From: Marseilla massiliensis | Lineage (GTDB): Bacteria > Bacteroidota > Bacteroidia > Bacteroidales > Bacteroidaceae | Reading direction: 5' to 3' | DNA length: 64,000 bases | NCBI RefSeq assembly: GCF_016899955.1 | Contig: NZ_JACJJL010000018.1 | Location: 23,544-87,543, forward strand | Shown: one piece after another, positions 46,443 through 54,515 of the stretch | Layout: each line of letters opens with the position of its first letter | How positions within the stretch are numbered: the stretch's first letter is position 1 | The notes under the pieces: generated by a model | What the model was told of the DNA's origin: nothing | Database searches by the model: none | What the model saw: the letters and a program-made list of their open reading frames with translations, nothing else | Program-made: the position numbers and the translations under genes

Positions 46443-48101
46443 ATGAATTGGCTTGAAAGTCTTTTCGCTACGCCGTCGGCACTGCAGACAATAATAATTC
46501 TGTCACTAATATGCTCTGTCGGACTGGCTTTCGGCAAGTTACGTGTGGCAGGCATCTCATTAGGAGTTGCATTTGTATTCTTCATAGGCATCGTTGCCGG
46601 TCATTACGGAATCACTGTCGACCACAGCATGCTTAGCTATGCCGAAACATTCGGCCTGGTATTGTTTGTATATGCGCTCGGGCTGCACGTCGGCCCCGGC
46701 TTTTTCAATTCGCTTTTCCACGAAGGTTTCAGCCTAAACCTGTGGGGGCTTGCCGTCGTTGCTGCCGGAACGATGATGGCCCTTGCCTTCTGCTGGTTTC
46801 TGCCGGTGCAGTTGTCAGACATGATGGGCGTGCTGTGCGGCGCAACAACCAACACCCCCGCCCTTGGTGCCGCACAACAGACGCTGCGGCTGTTCGGGCT
46901 CAATGCCGACGGGGCAGCACTGGGTTGCGCCGTGACCTACCCCCTCGGCGTTGTCGGGGTGATATTGGCAATGCTCATCATGCGCAAGTTTTTCGTCAGG
47001 GCATCCGACCTGGAAGAGCACCACTCTACCGAGCACAACACATACATCGCCAGGTTTGTGGTGGTCAACCCGGCCATCGACGGGCGCACGCTGGCGCGCA
47101 TCAACGAGATGAGCCACCGCCACTTCATCGTTTCGCGCATCTGGCGCGGCAATGACGTCATCGTGCCGCGGTCTACAACAGAGCTGAAGCTGAACGACAG
47201 CGTGATGGTGGTGACAACCGAGCAAGAGGCGCCCGCCCTGGAAATACTTTTTGGCAAAAAGGCAGAAGAAGACTGGAACAACAAAGAAATAGACTGGAAC
47301 GCCATCGACTCTAAGGTGGAATCGCGCGTGATAGTGATAACCCGGCCCAAACTCAACGGCAAGATGCTGGGCCACCTGCAGCTTCGCAGTGCCTATGGAG
47401 TCAACGTGAGCCGCGTGATTCGCGGTGACATGAGCATACTGGCCACAAACAACCTGAGGCTGCAATACGGCGACCGACTGACCATTGTTGGCGAGGCCAA
47501 GGCCCTCGACAACGTTGAGCCGTTCTTGGGCAACGCTGCCCGCAGCCTCGACGAGCCCAACCTGGGCGCCATATATCTCGGCCTTGTGCTCGGTCTTTTG
47601 CTCGGCGCCGTCCCCCTGAGCATACCCGGCATAAGCATACCTGTGAGCATGGGCATTGCTGGTGGGCCCATTGTGGTGGGCATACTTGTCGGAGCATTCG
47701 GCCCGCGCTTCCACCTCGTGACATACACCACGCAAAGCGCCAACCTGATGTTGCGCAAGCTGGGCCTGTCTATGTACCTTGCGTGCCTTGGACTTGAGTC
47801 TGGCGGCCAATTCTTCGACACCATCATGCGCCCGGAAGGACTGCTATGGGTGGGCCTGGGCTTTGTGCTGACGGTGGTGCCGGTGCTCGTGGTAGGCCTC
47901 ATAGCCCTTCACAGCAAGAAATACGACTACGGCACGATATGCGGCATTTTGTGTGGCAGCATGGCCAATCCGATGGCCCTCACCTACGCCAACGACACTA
48001 TAAAAGGCGACGCGGCATCGATAAGCTATGCCACGGTATATCCGCTGTGCATGTTCATGAGGGTTATAGTGGCCCAGATAGTGCTGTTGCTATTCCTATA
48101 G
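46443..48101 (+). CDS. AspT/YidE/YbjL-type transporter
   Basis: A 552-residue membrane protein built as two hydrophobic halves (about 1-185 and 375-552) with two central TrkA-C (RCK_C)-like domains (about 190-370, e.g. GRTLARINEMSHRHFIVSRIWRG split across the first). Conserved small-residue blocks of the AspT-YidE-YbjL family are seen: CGATTNTPALGAAQQ in the first half and CGSMANPMALTYAND in the second. AspT exchanges aspartate and alanine; for this family branch the substrate is unknown, probably a small anion or amino acid. A TACTTTCG box at 46406-46413 is a possible -7 element. Confidence 0.88.
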   Translation: MNWLESLFATPSALQTIIILSLICSVGLAFGKLRVAGISLGVAFVFFIGIVAGHYGITVDHSMLSYAETFGLVLFVYALGLHVGPGFFNSLFHEGFSLNLWGLAVVAAGTMMALAFCWFLPVQLSDMMGVLCGATTNTPALGAAQQTLRLFGLNADGAALGCAVTYPLGVVGVILAMLIMRKFFVRASDLEEHHSTEHNTYIARFVVVNPAIDGRTLARINEMSHRHFIVSRIWRGNDVIVPRSTTELKLNDSVMVVTTEQEAPALEILFGKKAEEDWNNKEIDWNAIDSKVESRVIVITRPKLNGKMLGHLQLRSAYGVNVSRVIRGDMSILATNNLRLQYGDRLTIVGEAKALDNVEPFLGNAARSLDEPNLGAIYLGLVLGLLLGAVPLSIPGISIPVSMGIAGGPIVVGILVGAFGPRFHLVTYTTQSANLMLRKLGLSMYLACLGLESGGQFFDTIMRPEGLLWVGLGFVLTVVPVLVVGLIALHSKKYDYGTICGILCGSMANPMALTYANDTIKGDAASISYATVYPLCMFMRVIVAQIVLLLFL

Positions 48102-48105
48102 CACA

Positions 48106-48152
48106 GCCATGCCTCCGGCTTTCCGCGGTGACAGGCAAGCCGGAGGCATGGC
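48106..48152. terminator. Hairpin between convergent transporter and MltF genes
   Basis: A perfect 16-base stem (48106-48121 with 48137-48152) with a 15-base loop stands between two convergent stops. No T-run follows on either strand, so strength is uncertain. Confidence 0.55.
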
Positions 48153-48171
48153 AAGGCAACGGCCCGCACGG

Positions 48172-49440
48172 CTATTGCCCGTCGGGATTCAGCTTAAACT
48201 TTTTCTTGCTGTGCCTGGCCTTGCGCGGCGTAAGGCCAGAGGCGCTGCCGTGGGGGCTCCTCACCCCACCATACTGTTGCCACCGCTGGCGTATCTTCGA
48301 CACATAGCCAACCGTCTCGAAGCCACGCATATACCCGTGCTTTACCACCGGGTCGCGGTAGTAGCGGGGCTCGCTGAGCAACAGCACATAACGCGACACC
48401 TCGCTCCACGACTTCGGGTCGGAGCCGTTTTTGGCCGCAAGGCTCATCGCATCCCTAATATGGTGATAGCCGCCGTTATAGCTTGCCAGCACAAAGTTGG
48501 TGCGCTCGTTGCGGTTGGCAATGTCTCTGAACTTGCTTTCCAGCTCACCCAAGTATCTTGTAGCCGCTTCGATGTTGGCCTCGGGGGTGAATATGTCTGA
48601 AAGGGCCAACCCCAGATGCGCCGCCGTCGACGGCATTATCTGCATCAGTCCGCATGCCCCAGCCCACGACTTTGCGTTCGGGTCGAACGTAGACTCCTGG
48701 TAGCATTGGGCCGCAAGCAGCCTCCAATCCCACCTTATGCGCTGGCTGTGCTTCACAAACAATGCGTCATAGCGCGAAATTATGCCTTTCTGGCGGTCTT
48801 GCATCGGTGCATATACACGGCGGCTGACACTTTTGGAGCTAAGCAAAAAGTCTTCTTCGCGCTCAACATCGGCCAGCATCGAGGGCTTGAACCATTCGTC
48901 AATGGCTTTGACCAGCATGTCGCTGCTTGCCTTTGCCACCCACCTTGCACCGTCGGAATTGTTGCGCGGCCCGCACATCACAACGGCACCACTGCTGTCG
49001 GCGAGCGCAGCCGTGTCGGAAGGCGACACCCAGTATGCCGCGACATCGGCGTCGCCGTCAATCAGCTTGCGCATTAGCTCCATGGTGTCACGGCACACCT
49101 CAACACGCAAACTGACCCCTATCTTGTCGGCAAACCGCTGGCAAAGCAGGAAGTGAAGGCCGAGATGCTTGCCGTGGTAATCGTAATACGACTCGGGGCC
49201 GCTAAGCGTTGCCATTATCATCTCGCCATTGCCGACAATCTCATCAAGGTCGAATGTGGCATTGGATGCCACCGTGTCGTTGACCACACCCCACGGTGCA
49301 ACAACCTGCTCGTCGCCCTTGTTGCCATTGGAACAGGCCGACAAAGCCATAACAACGGCAGGGCTGACGCACAAGGCAAACAGGCCAACACCGTGGCATA
49401 TTATATGTTTATATGCAGCTAATATTCTATTTACTCTCAA
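48172..49440 (-). CDS. mltF: MltF-like membrane-bound lytic transglycosylase
   Basis: A 422-residue lipoprotein (lipobox ALSAC, Cys36). Residues about 60-270 form a solute-binding (SBP_bac_3-like) module, and 280-400 an SLT domain with the catalytic Glu in QESTFDP, then GLMQIMPSTA and ASYNGGYHHI. This is the MltF layout; it cleaves peptidoglycan glycan strands to anhydromuropeptides in the periplasm. A TAATTTTG box (49460-49467, minus strand) lies 20 bases before the ATG; the gene is divergent from hisG. Confidence 0.9.
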   Translation of the reverse strand: MRVNRILAAYKHIICHGVGLFALCVSPAVVMALSACSNGNKGDEQVVAPWGVVNDTVASNATFDLDEIVGNGEMIMATLSGPESYYDYHGKHLGLHFLLCQRFADKIGVSLRVEVCRDTMELMRKLIDGDADVAAYWVSPSDTAALADSSGAVVMCGPRNNSDGARWVAKASSDMLVKAIDEWFKPSMLADVEREEDFLLSSKSVSRRVYAPMQDRQKGIISRYDALFVKHSQRIRWDWRLLAAQCYQESTFDPNAKSWAGACGLMQIMPSTAAHLGLALSDIFTPEANIEAATRYLGELESKFRDIANRNERTNFVLASYNGGYHHIRDAMSLAAKNGSDPKSWSEVSRYVLLLSEPRYYRDPVVKHGYMRGFETVGYVSKIRQRWQQYGGVRSPHGSASGLTPRKARHSKKKFKLNPDGQ

Positions 49441-49476
49441 AACCTTAACAATTTGACTGCAAAATTACACAAAATC

Positions 49477-49507
49477 TTGCACAATCATGTATTTTTGAGT
49501 AAATTTG
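49477..49507 (+). promoter_or_regulatory. Promoter of the hisGDC operon
   Basis: TTG at 49477-49479, a 20-base spacer and TAAATTTG at 49500-49507, about 28 bases before the hisG ATG. I see no leader peptide rich in His codons and no riboswitch in the 95-base gap, so attenuation of the enteric type is not apparent. Confidence 0.75.
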
Positions 49508-49535
49508 CCACGTTTTAATATAACTCGGAATTATT

Positions 49536-50387
49536 ATGTTACGTATTGCAGTTCAATCCAAAGGAAGGTTGTTTGAAGACTCCATTAACCTCTTGTCTGA
49601 GGCAGACATAAAAGTAAGCGCGGGCAAACGCACTTTGCTTGCCCAAGCGGTAAACTTCCCACTCGAAGTGCTTTACCTGCGCGACGACGACATTCCGCAA
49701 AGCGTAGCCAGCGGAGTGGCCGACTTGGGCATTGTGGGCGAGAATGAATTTCAAGAGCGCTCGGAAGCAGCCGATGTGATATGCCGGCTTGGGTTCAGCA
49801 AGTGCCGCCTGTCGTTGGCCATACCTAAGGACATTGAATATCCGGGGAAAGAATGGTTCAATGGCAAAAAGATTGCAACGTCGTATCCGGGCATACTGTC
49901 AAAATACTTGAAAGAGCAAGGCATCGACGCCGAGATACACGTCATCACCGGAAGCGTCGAGATATCTACAAGCATTGGCATTGCCGACGGAATATTCGAC
50001 ATCGTCAGCAGCGGCTCGACGCTTGTGAGCAACAACCTGCGCGAGGTTGAGGTAGTGATGCACAGTGAGGCAGTGCTGATAGCCAACCGAAACCTGACCG
50101 ACGATAAGAAGGCGTTGCTCAATCAGATGGTTTTCAGGTTCGAAGCCGTGAGGAGCGCCGAAGACAAAAAGTATATCCGAATGAATGCCCCGAAGGATAA
50201 ACTCAACGAGATAATAAGCGTTCTGCCGGGGCTGAAGAGCCCCACGGTGATACCACTCGCAGACGATGAATGGTGCTCTGTGCACACGGTGCTCAACCAG
50301 AAATGCTTTTGGGAGATAATAGGAAAGCTGAAGGAACTTGGGGCGCAGGGCATATTAGTGACTCCGATAGAAAAAATGATATTGTAA
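49536..50387 (+). CDS. hisG: ATP phosphoribosyltransferase, long form
   Basis: A 283-residue HisG-long, catalysing the first step of histidine synthesis (ATP plus PRPP). The start LRIAVQSKGRLFEDS, DLGIVGENEF, the PRPP loop (EISTSIGIADGIFDIVSSGSTL) and a C-terminal ACT-like domain (about 210-283, VLPGLKSPTVIPLADDEW) are clear; the last confers histidine feedback. It is 7 bases ahead of hisD. Confidence 0.96.
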   Translation: MLRIAVQSKGRLFEDSINLLSEADIKVSAGKRTLLAQAVNFPLEVLYLRDDDIPQSVASGVADLGIVGENEFQERSEAADVICRLGFSKCRLSLAIPKDIEYPGKEWFNGKKIATSYPGILSKYLKEQGIDAEIHVITGSVEISTSIGIADGIFDIVSSGSTLVSNNLREVEVVMHSEAVLIANRNLTDDKKALLNQMVFRFEAVRSAEDKKYIRMNAPKDKLNEIISVLPGLKSPTVIPLADDEWCSVHTVLNQKCFWEIIGKLKELGAQGILVTPIEKMIL

Positions 50388-50394
50388 TAAGCGC

Positions 50395-51684
50395 ATGAAA
50401 ATAGTCAGGTACCCGGAAAAGAGCCTGTGGAAAAGCATATTGGAGCGCCCGCACATCGACGCTGCCAGGTTGGGCTCGACGGTCTCAAGCATACTTGAAG
50501 ACGTGAAACGCGATGGCGACGAAGCCGTAAAGAAATACGAAGAGCAATTCGATCACGTCTGCTTGCAGTCGCTGTCTGTTTCAAAAGAAGAAATGGACGA
50601 GGCAGAACAGCTCGTGTCAGACAAGCTGAAAGACGCCATACTCCTTGCTTACCACAACATCAAGGTGTTTCACAAATCGCAACTCACTTCGCCCTCGAAG
50701 ATTGAAACGCAACCGGGAGTCACGTGCTGGCAGAAGCCGGTGGCAATACAACGCGTAGGCCTTTACATCCCGGGAGGCTCCGCCCCGTTGTTCAGCACGG
50801 TGCTGATGCTGTCCACCCCGGCCAAGATTGCGGGCTGCGAGCGGATTGTGCTGTGCACCCCGCCGGGCAAAGACGGCAAGGTTCACCCTGCCGTACTGTT
50901 TGCGGCAAAGGTTGCCGGAGTCAGTGACATATTCAAGGCAGGAGGCGTCCAGGCCATTGGCGCAATGGCTTATGGCACGGAAAGCATACCTTATGTGTAC
51001 AAGATATTCGGCCCGGGCAACCAGTATGTCATGGAAGCCAAGCAGCAGGTTAGCCTGCATGGCGTGGCAATAGACATGCCGGCTGGCCCCTCGGAGGTTT
51101 GCGTGATTGCCGACGAAAACGCTGATTGCACGTTTATTGCAGCCGACTTGCTTTCGCAGGCGGAGCACGGCCCTGACTCGCAGGTTGTCCTTATAACGAC
51201 AAGCGAAAAGACATTGACCGGCGTACAGCAGGAAGTAACCGCCCAACTTGAATCGCTCCCGCGCAAGTCGATAGCCTCACAAGCACTCGATAACAGCAAG
51301 CTGGTATTGGTGCATGACGATGACGAGGCCATGGATATGGCCAACTTGTATGCGCCCGAACACTTGATTATTCAAACGGACAACTATGCCGAACTGGCCG
51401 AAAGAGTGGTAAACGCCGGCAGTGTGTTCCTTGGCAGGTATGCATGCGAGAGTGCCGGCGACTATGCGAGCGGCACAAACCACACGCTTCCCACCAACGG
51501 ATATGCCACATCGTACAGCGGGGTGAACCTGGACAGCTATTTCCGCAAGATAACTTTCCAGCACATCAGCAGCCGGGGCATAGCAAACATTGGGCCGGCC
51601 GTAGCGGAAATGGCTGCCGCAGAGTCGCTTGATGGACACAAAAATGCCATGACGCTGAGAATGAAAAGCCTCTCTGGCAACTGA
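50395..51684 (+). CDS. hisD: Histidinol dehydrogenase
   Basis: A 429-residue zinc enzyme for the last two steps of histidine synthesis, oxidising histidinol to histidine with NAD. Family blocks: VGLYIPGGSAPLFSTVLML, CTPPGKDGKVHPAV, GGVQAIGAMAYGT, FGPGNQYV, VAIDMPAGPSEVCVIAD, QAEHGPDSQ and the late ASGTNHTLPTNG block with its metal His. Normal length; hisC follows after 55 bases. Confidence 0.96.
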   Translation: MKIVRYPEKSLWKSILERPHIDAARLGSTVSSILEDVKRDGDEAVKKYEEQFDHVCLQSLSVSKEEMDEAEQLVSDKLKDAILLAYHNIKVFHKSQLTSPSKIETQPGVTCWQKPVAIQRVGLYIPGGSAPLFSTVLMLSTPAKIAGCERIVLCTPPGKDGKVHPAVLFAAKVAGVSDIFKAGGVQAIGAMAYGTESIPYVYKIFGPGNQYVMEAKQQVSLHGVAIDMPAGPSEVCVIADENADCTFIAADLLSQAEHGPDSQVVLITTSEKTLTGVQQEVTAQLESLPRKSIASQALDNSKLVLVHDDDEAMDMANLYAPEHLIIQTDNYAELAERVVNAGSVFLGRYACESAGDYASGTNHTLPTNGYATSYSGVNLDSYFRKITFQHISSRGIANIGPAVAEMAAAESLDGHKNAMTLRMKSLSGN

Positions 51685-51739
51685 TCGCGGCAGATGCCTT
51701 ATGTGGCCATTATATGAATGTGCATACCAAATATAAGCA

Positions 51740-52780
51740 ATGATGGATTTAAAAGAATTGACAAGACCCAACATATGGAACCTTTCTCCGTACAGCAGTG
51801 CCCGCAATGAATACAGCGGGCACACGGCGAATGTGTTTCTCGACGCAAACGAGAACCCTTACAACAGTCCTCTGAACAGATATCCCGACCCTTTGCAAAG
51901 CGAACTCAAAACGCTTGTGGCAAGAGTCAAGGGGGTTCCGGCAGAGTGCATCTTCCTCGGCAACGGCAGCGACGAGGCCATTGACCTGGCTTACCGATGC
52001 TTTACGCAGCCTGGGGTGAACAACGTTGTTGCCATAGAGCCGACCTATGGCATGTACAAAGTATGCGCAGACATCAACGATATAGAGTACAGGCCGGTGT
52101 TGCTTGACAATGGGTTCCAGATGAATGCAGACAGTTTGCTGTCGGCATGCGATGCTGACACAAGGCTGATTTGGCTTTGCAGCCCCAACAACCCGACAGG
52201 CAACAACCTGAAACGCAATGAGATTGAAGAAGTGCTGAGACGTTTCCATGGACTTGTGATAGTCGACGAGGCGTACAGCGACTTCTCTACCGAAAGGCCT
52301 TTCAGGCTCGACTTGGACAAATTTCCAAATCTCATCGTGCTCAACACCATGAGCAAGGCATGGGGATGCGCCGCCATCCGACTTGGCATGGCTTTTGCCT
52401 CAAAGGAGATTATCAGCCTGTTCAACAAGGTGAAATATCCATATAACATAAGCTCGCTGACGCAGGAACAGGCTATCGAGGCATTCAAAGACCCGTATAA
52501 GGTGGACAAGTGGATTAAGATAATACTGCTTGAACGCACACGAATGATTGATGCCTTTGGCATGTTGCCATCTTGCAAGAAAGTGTATCCTACCAATGCC
52601 AACTTCTTCCTTGCCGAGATGGACGATGCACAGGCAACATACGATTATCTTGTAAGGAAAGGAATAATTGTAAGAAACCGCAACAAGGTTGCCCTGTGTG
52701 CCAATTGCCTGAGGATAACGATAGGCACCAAAACTGAAAACAACGAACTGTTGGCAGCCTTGAGGCAGCGAATTGGTTAG
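51740..52780 (+). CDS. hisC: Histidinol-phosphate aminotransferase
   Basis: A 346-residue PLP enzyme converting imidazole-acetol phosphate to histidinol phosphate. Visible are [40 protein letters not shown] and the PLP-lysine block [15 protein letters not shown], plus [12 protein letters not shown] near the end. Two adjacent ATGs (51740 and 51743) are possible. A terminator follows, so the usual fourth gene hisB is not here. Confidence 0.95.
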   Translation: MMDLKELTRPNIWNLSPYSSARNEYSGHTANVFLDANENPYNSPLNRYPDPLQSELKTLVARVKGVPAECIFLGNGSDEAIDLAYRCFTQPGVNNVVAIEPTYGMYKVCADINDIEYRPVLLDNGFQMNADSLLSACDADTRLIWLCSPNNPTGNNLKRNEIEEVLRRFHGLVIVDEAYSDFSTERPFRLDLDKFPNLIVLNTMSKAWGCAAIRLGMAFASKEIISLFNKVKYPYNISSLTQEQAIEAFKDPYKVDKWIKIILLERTRMIDAFGMLPSCKKVYPTNANFFLAEMDDAQATYDYLVRKGIIVRNRNKVALCANCLRITIGTKTENNELLAALRQRIG

Positions 52781-52815
52781 CCTTGAGGCGTGACGGCCGT
52801 ATATAGTTTTATGTG

Positions 52816-52861
52816 CAAAGGGGATATGTTTGGCTTTTGTTGAGCCCTGCATATCCCTTTG
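52816..52861 (+). terminator. Terminator-like hairpin after hisC
   Basis: CAAAGGGGATATG (52816-52828) pairs with CATATCCCTTTG (52850-52861), one bulged G, over a loop with its own GGCTTTTGTTGAGCC hairpin. It begins 35 bases after the hisC stop. The remaining DNA to 53075 shows no gene. Confidence 0.6.
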
Positions 52862-53075
52862 TCACATGTTGATATGCTTATTTCCTTATTACGTTCTTGG
52901 CAAAGCTGCAATGGCAATAGCCTTGCTCCATCCGCCAATTTGCTTCCTTCGCCGGTGCCCCAATGGCTTTTTACTGTTCATGGAGGGCAAAATCAGTGCA
53001 AACCTGTTGGCGTCTTGTTGCATGAAAATGCCATGACAGTATACTTCATTTGCGCATCTTGCTTGTGGCTACATA

Positions 53076-53116
53076 ATTCAATATCCGGCCAAAACACCTT
53101 TGGCCGGATATTGAAT
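53076..53116. terminator. Perfect 18-base hairpin downstream of the DUF6057-like gene
   Basis: 53076-53093 is exactly complementary to 53099-53116 with a 5-base loop. It lies 38 bases past the stop of the minus-strand membrane protein gene and could end its transcript; no T-run is seen. Confidence 0.55.
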
Positions 53117-53154
53117 TAATCATTTTGCCATGAAAATCACATGCGTTTCCACTG

Positions 53155-54315
53155 TCAATGCCCATATTCGAAATACCACCAGTATGTACTTGAGTATTGT
53201 GGACGAACGGCGTTGTTACGCTCTTCGTCAGACGCGAATGTCTTTTCAAGTTCTTGCAAATCTTCATAATCGGTGTCCATGACATCATTGTGATACACAA
53301 GCACAGGATTGGCGCGCAAATGTGTGTATAATGTCAGGGCTTCGCGGTAATGCTGCGGCAGGCTGTCGTTGATTTCATAATACCTCGGCAAGGCATTGGC
53401 AAATCCGTCCAGGTCGCGGTCTATGAGATATCCGCACAGCACATAGTCACGTACCGCCTCGGACGCGTGGCCTGAATGCTGCAATGCAGACAGGTATAGC
53501 TTGGCGTCCATTGGCTTGGCTGGCTTGGCACCAAGAAACCTATAGATGCTGTCGTTGGGGTAAAGAAGGCACCTGGTAGCACCGTCCATTGGTATCATGT
53601 CGCTTGAAGTTCCCTTCACTGGATATTTGAACAGTTCGTCGGCCAGCCGACCCTCGCGAGCCAGAGCATACACCCGAAGTTGTGTCAGGGCAGCATCGGC
53701 TTCGTTAGACTTCGTTCCAACGGCAAGCACCCCGGCAAAATCACGCTTGACAAGCATGCCCTCGGCTTTCATGCGATAATGCATGACTGAGTCGTTGTTG
53801 CCGGCAAAGCCCACAAAAAGGAAGATTGCCGACATCAGCATGACGTTTCTCCACAGCACGTCTGTCACTTGTACAAAGCTGTCCTCCCCCTTCGGGGGTC
53901 CTGAGGGAACGCGGCGCAGCACGACACACAAGCCTGCCCACAGCAGCAAGAACACCACGGCCAGCCACCAAGCGAAGCCCAAGGCAATCTTGCCAGCCTC
54001 GTCCGGGCTCATGCTTGACAATAAAGCGAGAACCAATGCAGAGGGGAAGTAAGTCAGTGCGTACGACTTTGCACCGAGGCGCGCCAATGATGACACGCCA
54101 ACTTGCAGCAGCATTAACACCAAAGTGATGATGATGGCACCGATAAGTCCGTTGTATGTCGTGACGCCACCACTCAGTATATGCTGTGCCACGGCAAGCA
54201 TGTCTGCCTGATAAAACAGCAGATAGACAAATGAAAAGCCACAGAATAGAACAGCGCACAAAGCTTTCATCAAGTTGACGCGCCCGTCTGCACTTCTATG
54301 ATTGGTATAACTCAT
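53155..54315 (-). CDS. Membrane protein with helical C-terminal domain (DUF6057-like)
   Basis: A 386-residue protein with about five N-terminal membrane segments (residues about 15-180: LCAVLFCGFSFVYLLF, IIITLVLMLLQVG, LTYFPSALVLALL, LAVVFLLLWAGLCVV, MLMSAIFLFVGF), then a soluble alpha-helical domain (about 190-386) with TPR-like pairs and a Tyr-rich end (YWWYFEYGH). I think it belongs to DUF6057 but am not sure. Function unknown. Confidence 0.65.
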   Translation of the reverse strand: MSYTNHRSADGRVNLMKALCAVLFCGFSFVYLLFYQADMLAVAQHILSGGVTTYNGLIGAIIITLVLMLLQVGVSSLARLGAKSYALTYFPSALVLALLSSMSPDEAGKIALGFAWWLAVVFLLLWAGLCVVLRRVPSGPPKGEDSFVQVTDVLWRNVMLMSAIFLFVGFAGNNDSVMHYRMKAEGMLVKRDFAGVLAVGTKSNEADAALTQLRVYALAREGRLADELFKYPVKGTSSDMIPMDGATRCLLYPNDSIYRFLGAKPAKPMDAKLYLSALQHSGHASEAVRDYVLCGYLIDRDLDGFANALPRYYEINDSLPQHYREALTLYTHLRANPVLVYHNDVMDTDYEDLQELEKTFASDEERNNAVRPQYSSTYWWYFEYGH

Positions 54316-54400
54316 TTATAATTTAATGCACTTGTTTCGTTTAAACGTACACATGACCTATGTGCCTGAGGCTTGACAATGCTGAGCCTTGCATAATTTA

Positions 54401-54442
54401 TGGGGCGCCCCCTGTTCTTCAGATTGAACGGGGCGCACCCCA
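54401..54442. other. GC-rich imperfect hairpin between glgB and the membrane protein gene
   Basis: TGGGGCGCCCCCTGTTC faces GAACGGGGCGCACCCCA across an 8-base loop; pairing is imperfect in the middle. It may end the glgB message, but it is 74 bases past the stop and has no T-run. Confidence 0.35.
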
Positions 54443-54515
54443 TGAAAGGATTTAGATGGCAATTCCTGCCATTGACCATGTGACAAAAGTATATTCAGTT
54501 ATAACTCATCGCCAC

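Noticed and set aside
46815..47810. 331-codon open frame on the minus strand
   Set aside because: It is antisense to the AspT/YidE-type transporter, whose translation has clear family blocks; the antisense product is His/Gln/Ala-rich without any motif.
49441..49535. Riboswitch or His leader before hisG
   Set aside because: The 95-base gap is taken up by two divergent promoters, has no His-codon run and no strong structure.
54373..54400. TTGACA followed by TAATTT, resembling a sigma-70 promoter of Proteobacteria
   Set aside because: The spacing (15 bases) is poor and other promoters here follow the TTTG/TAnnTTTG pattern.
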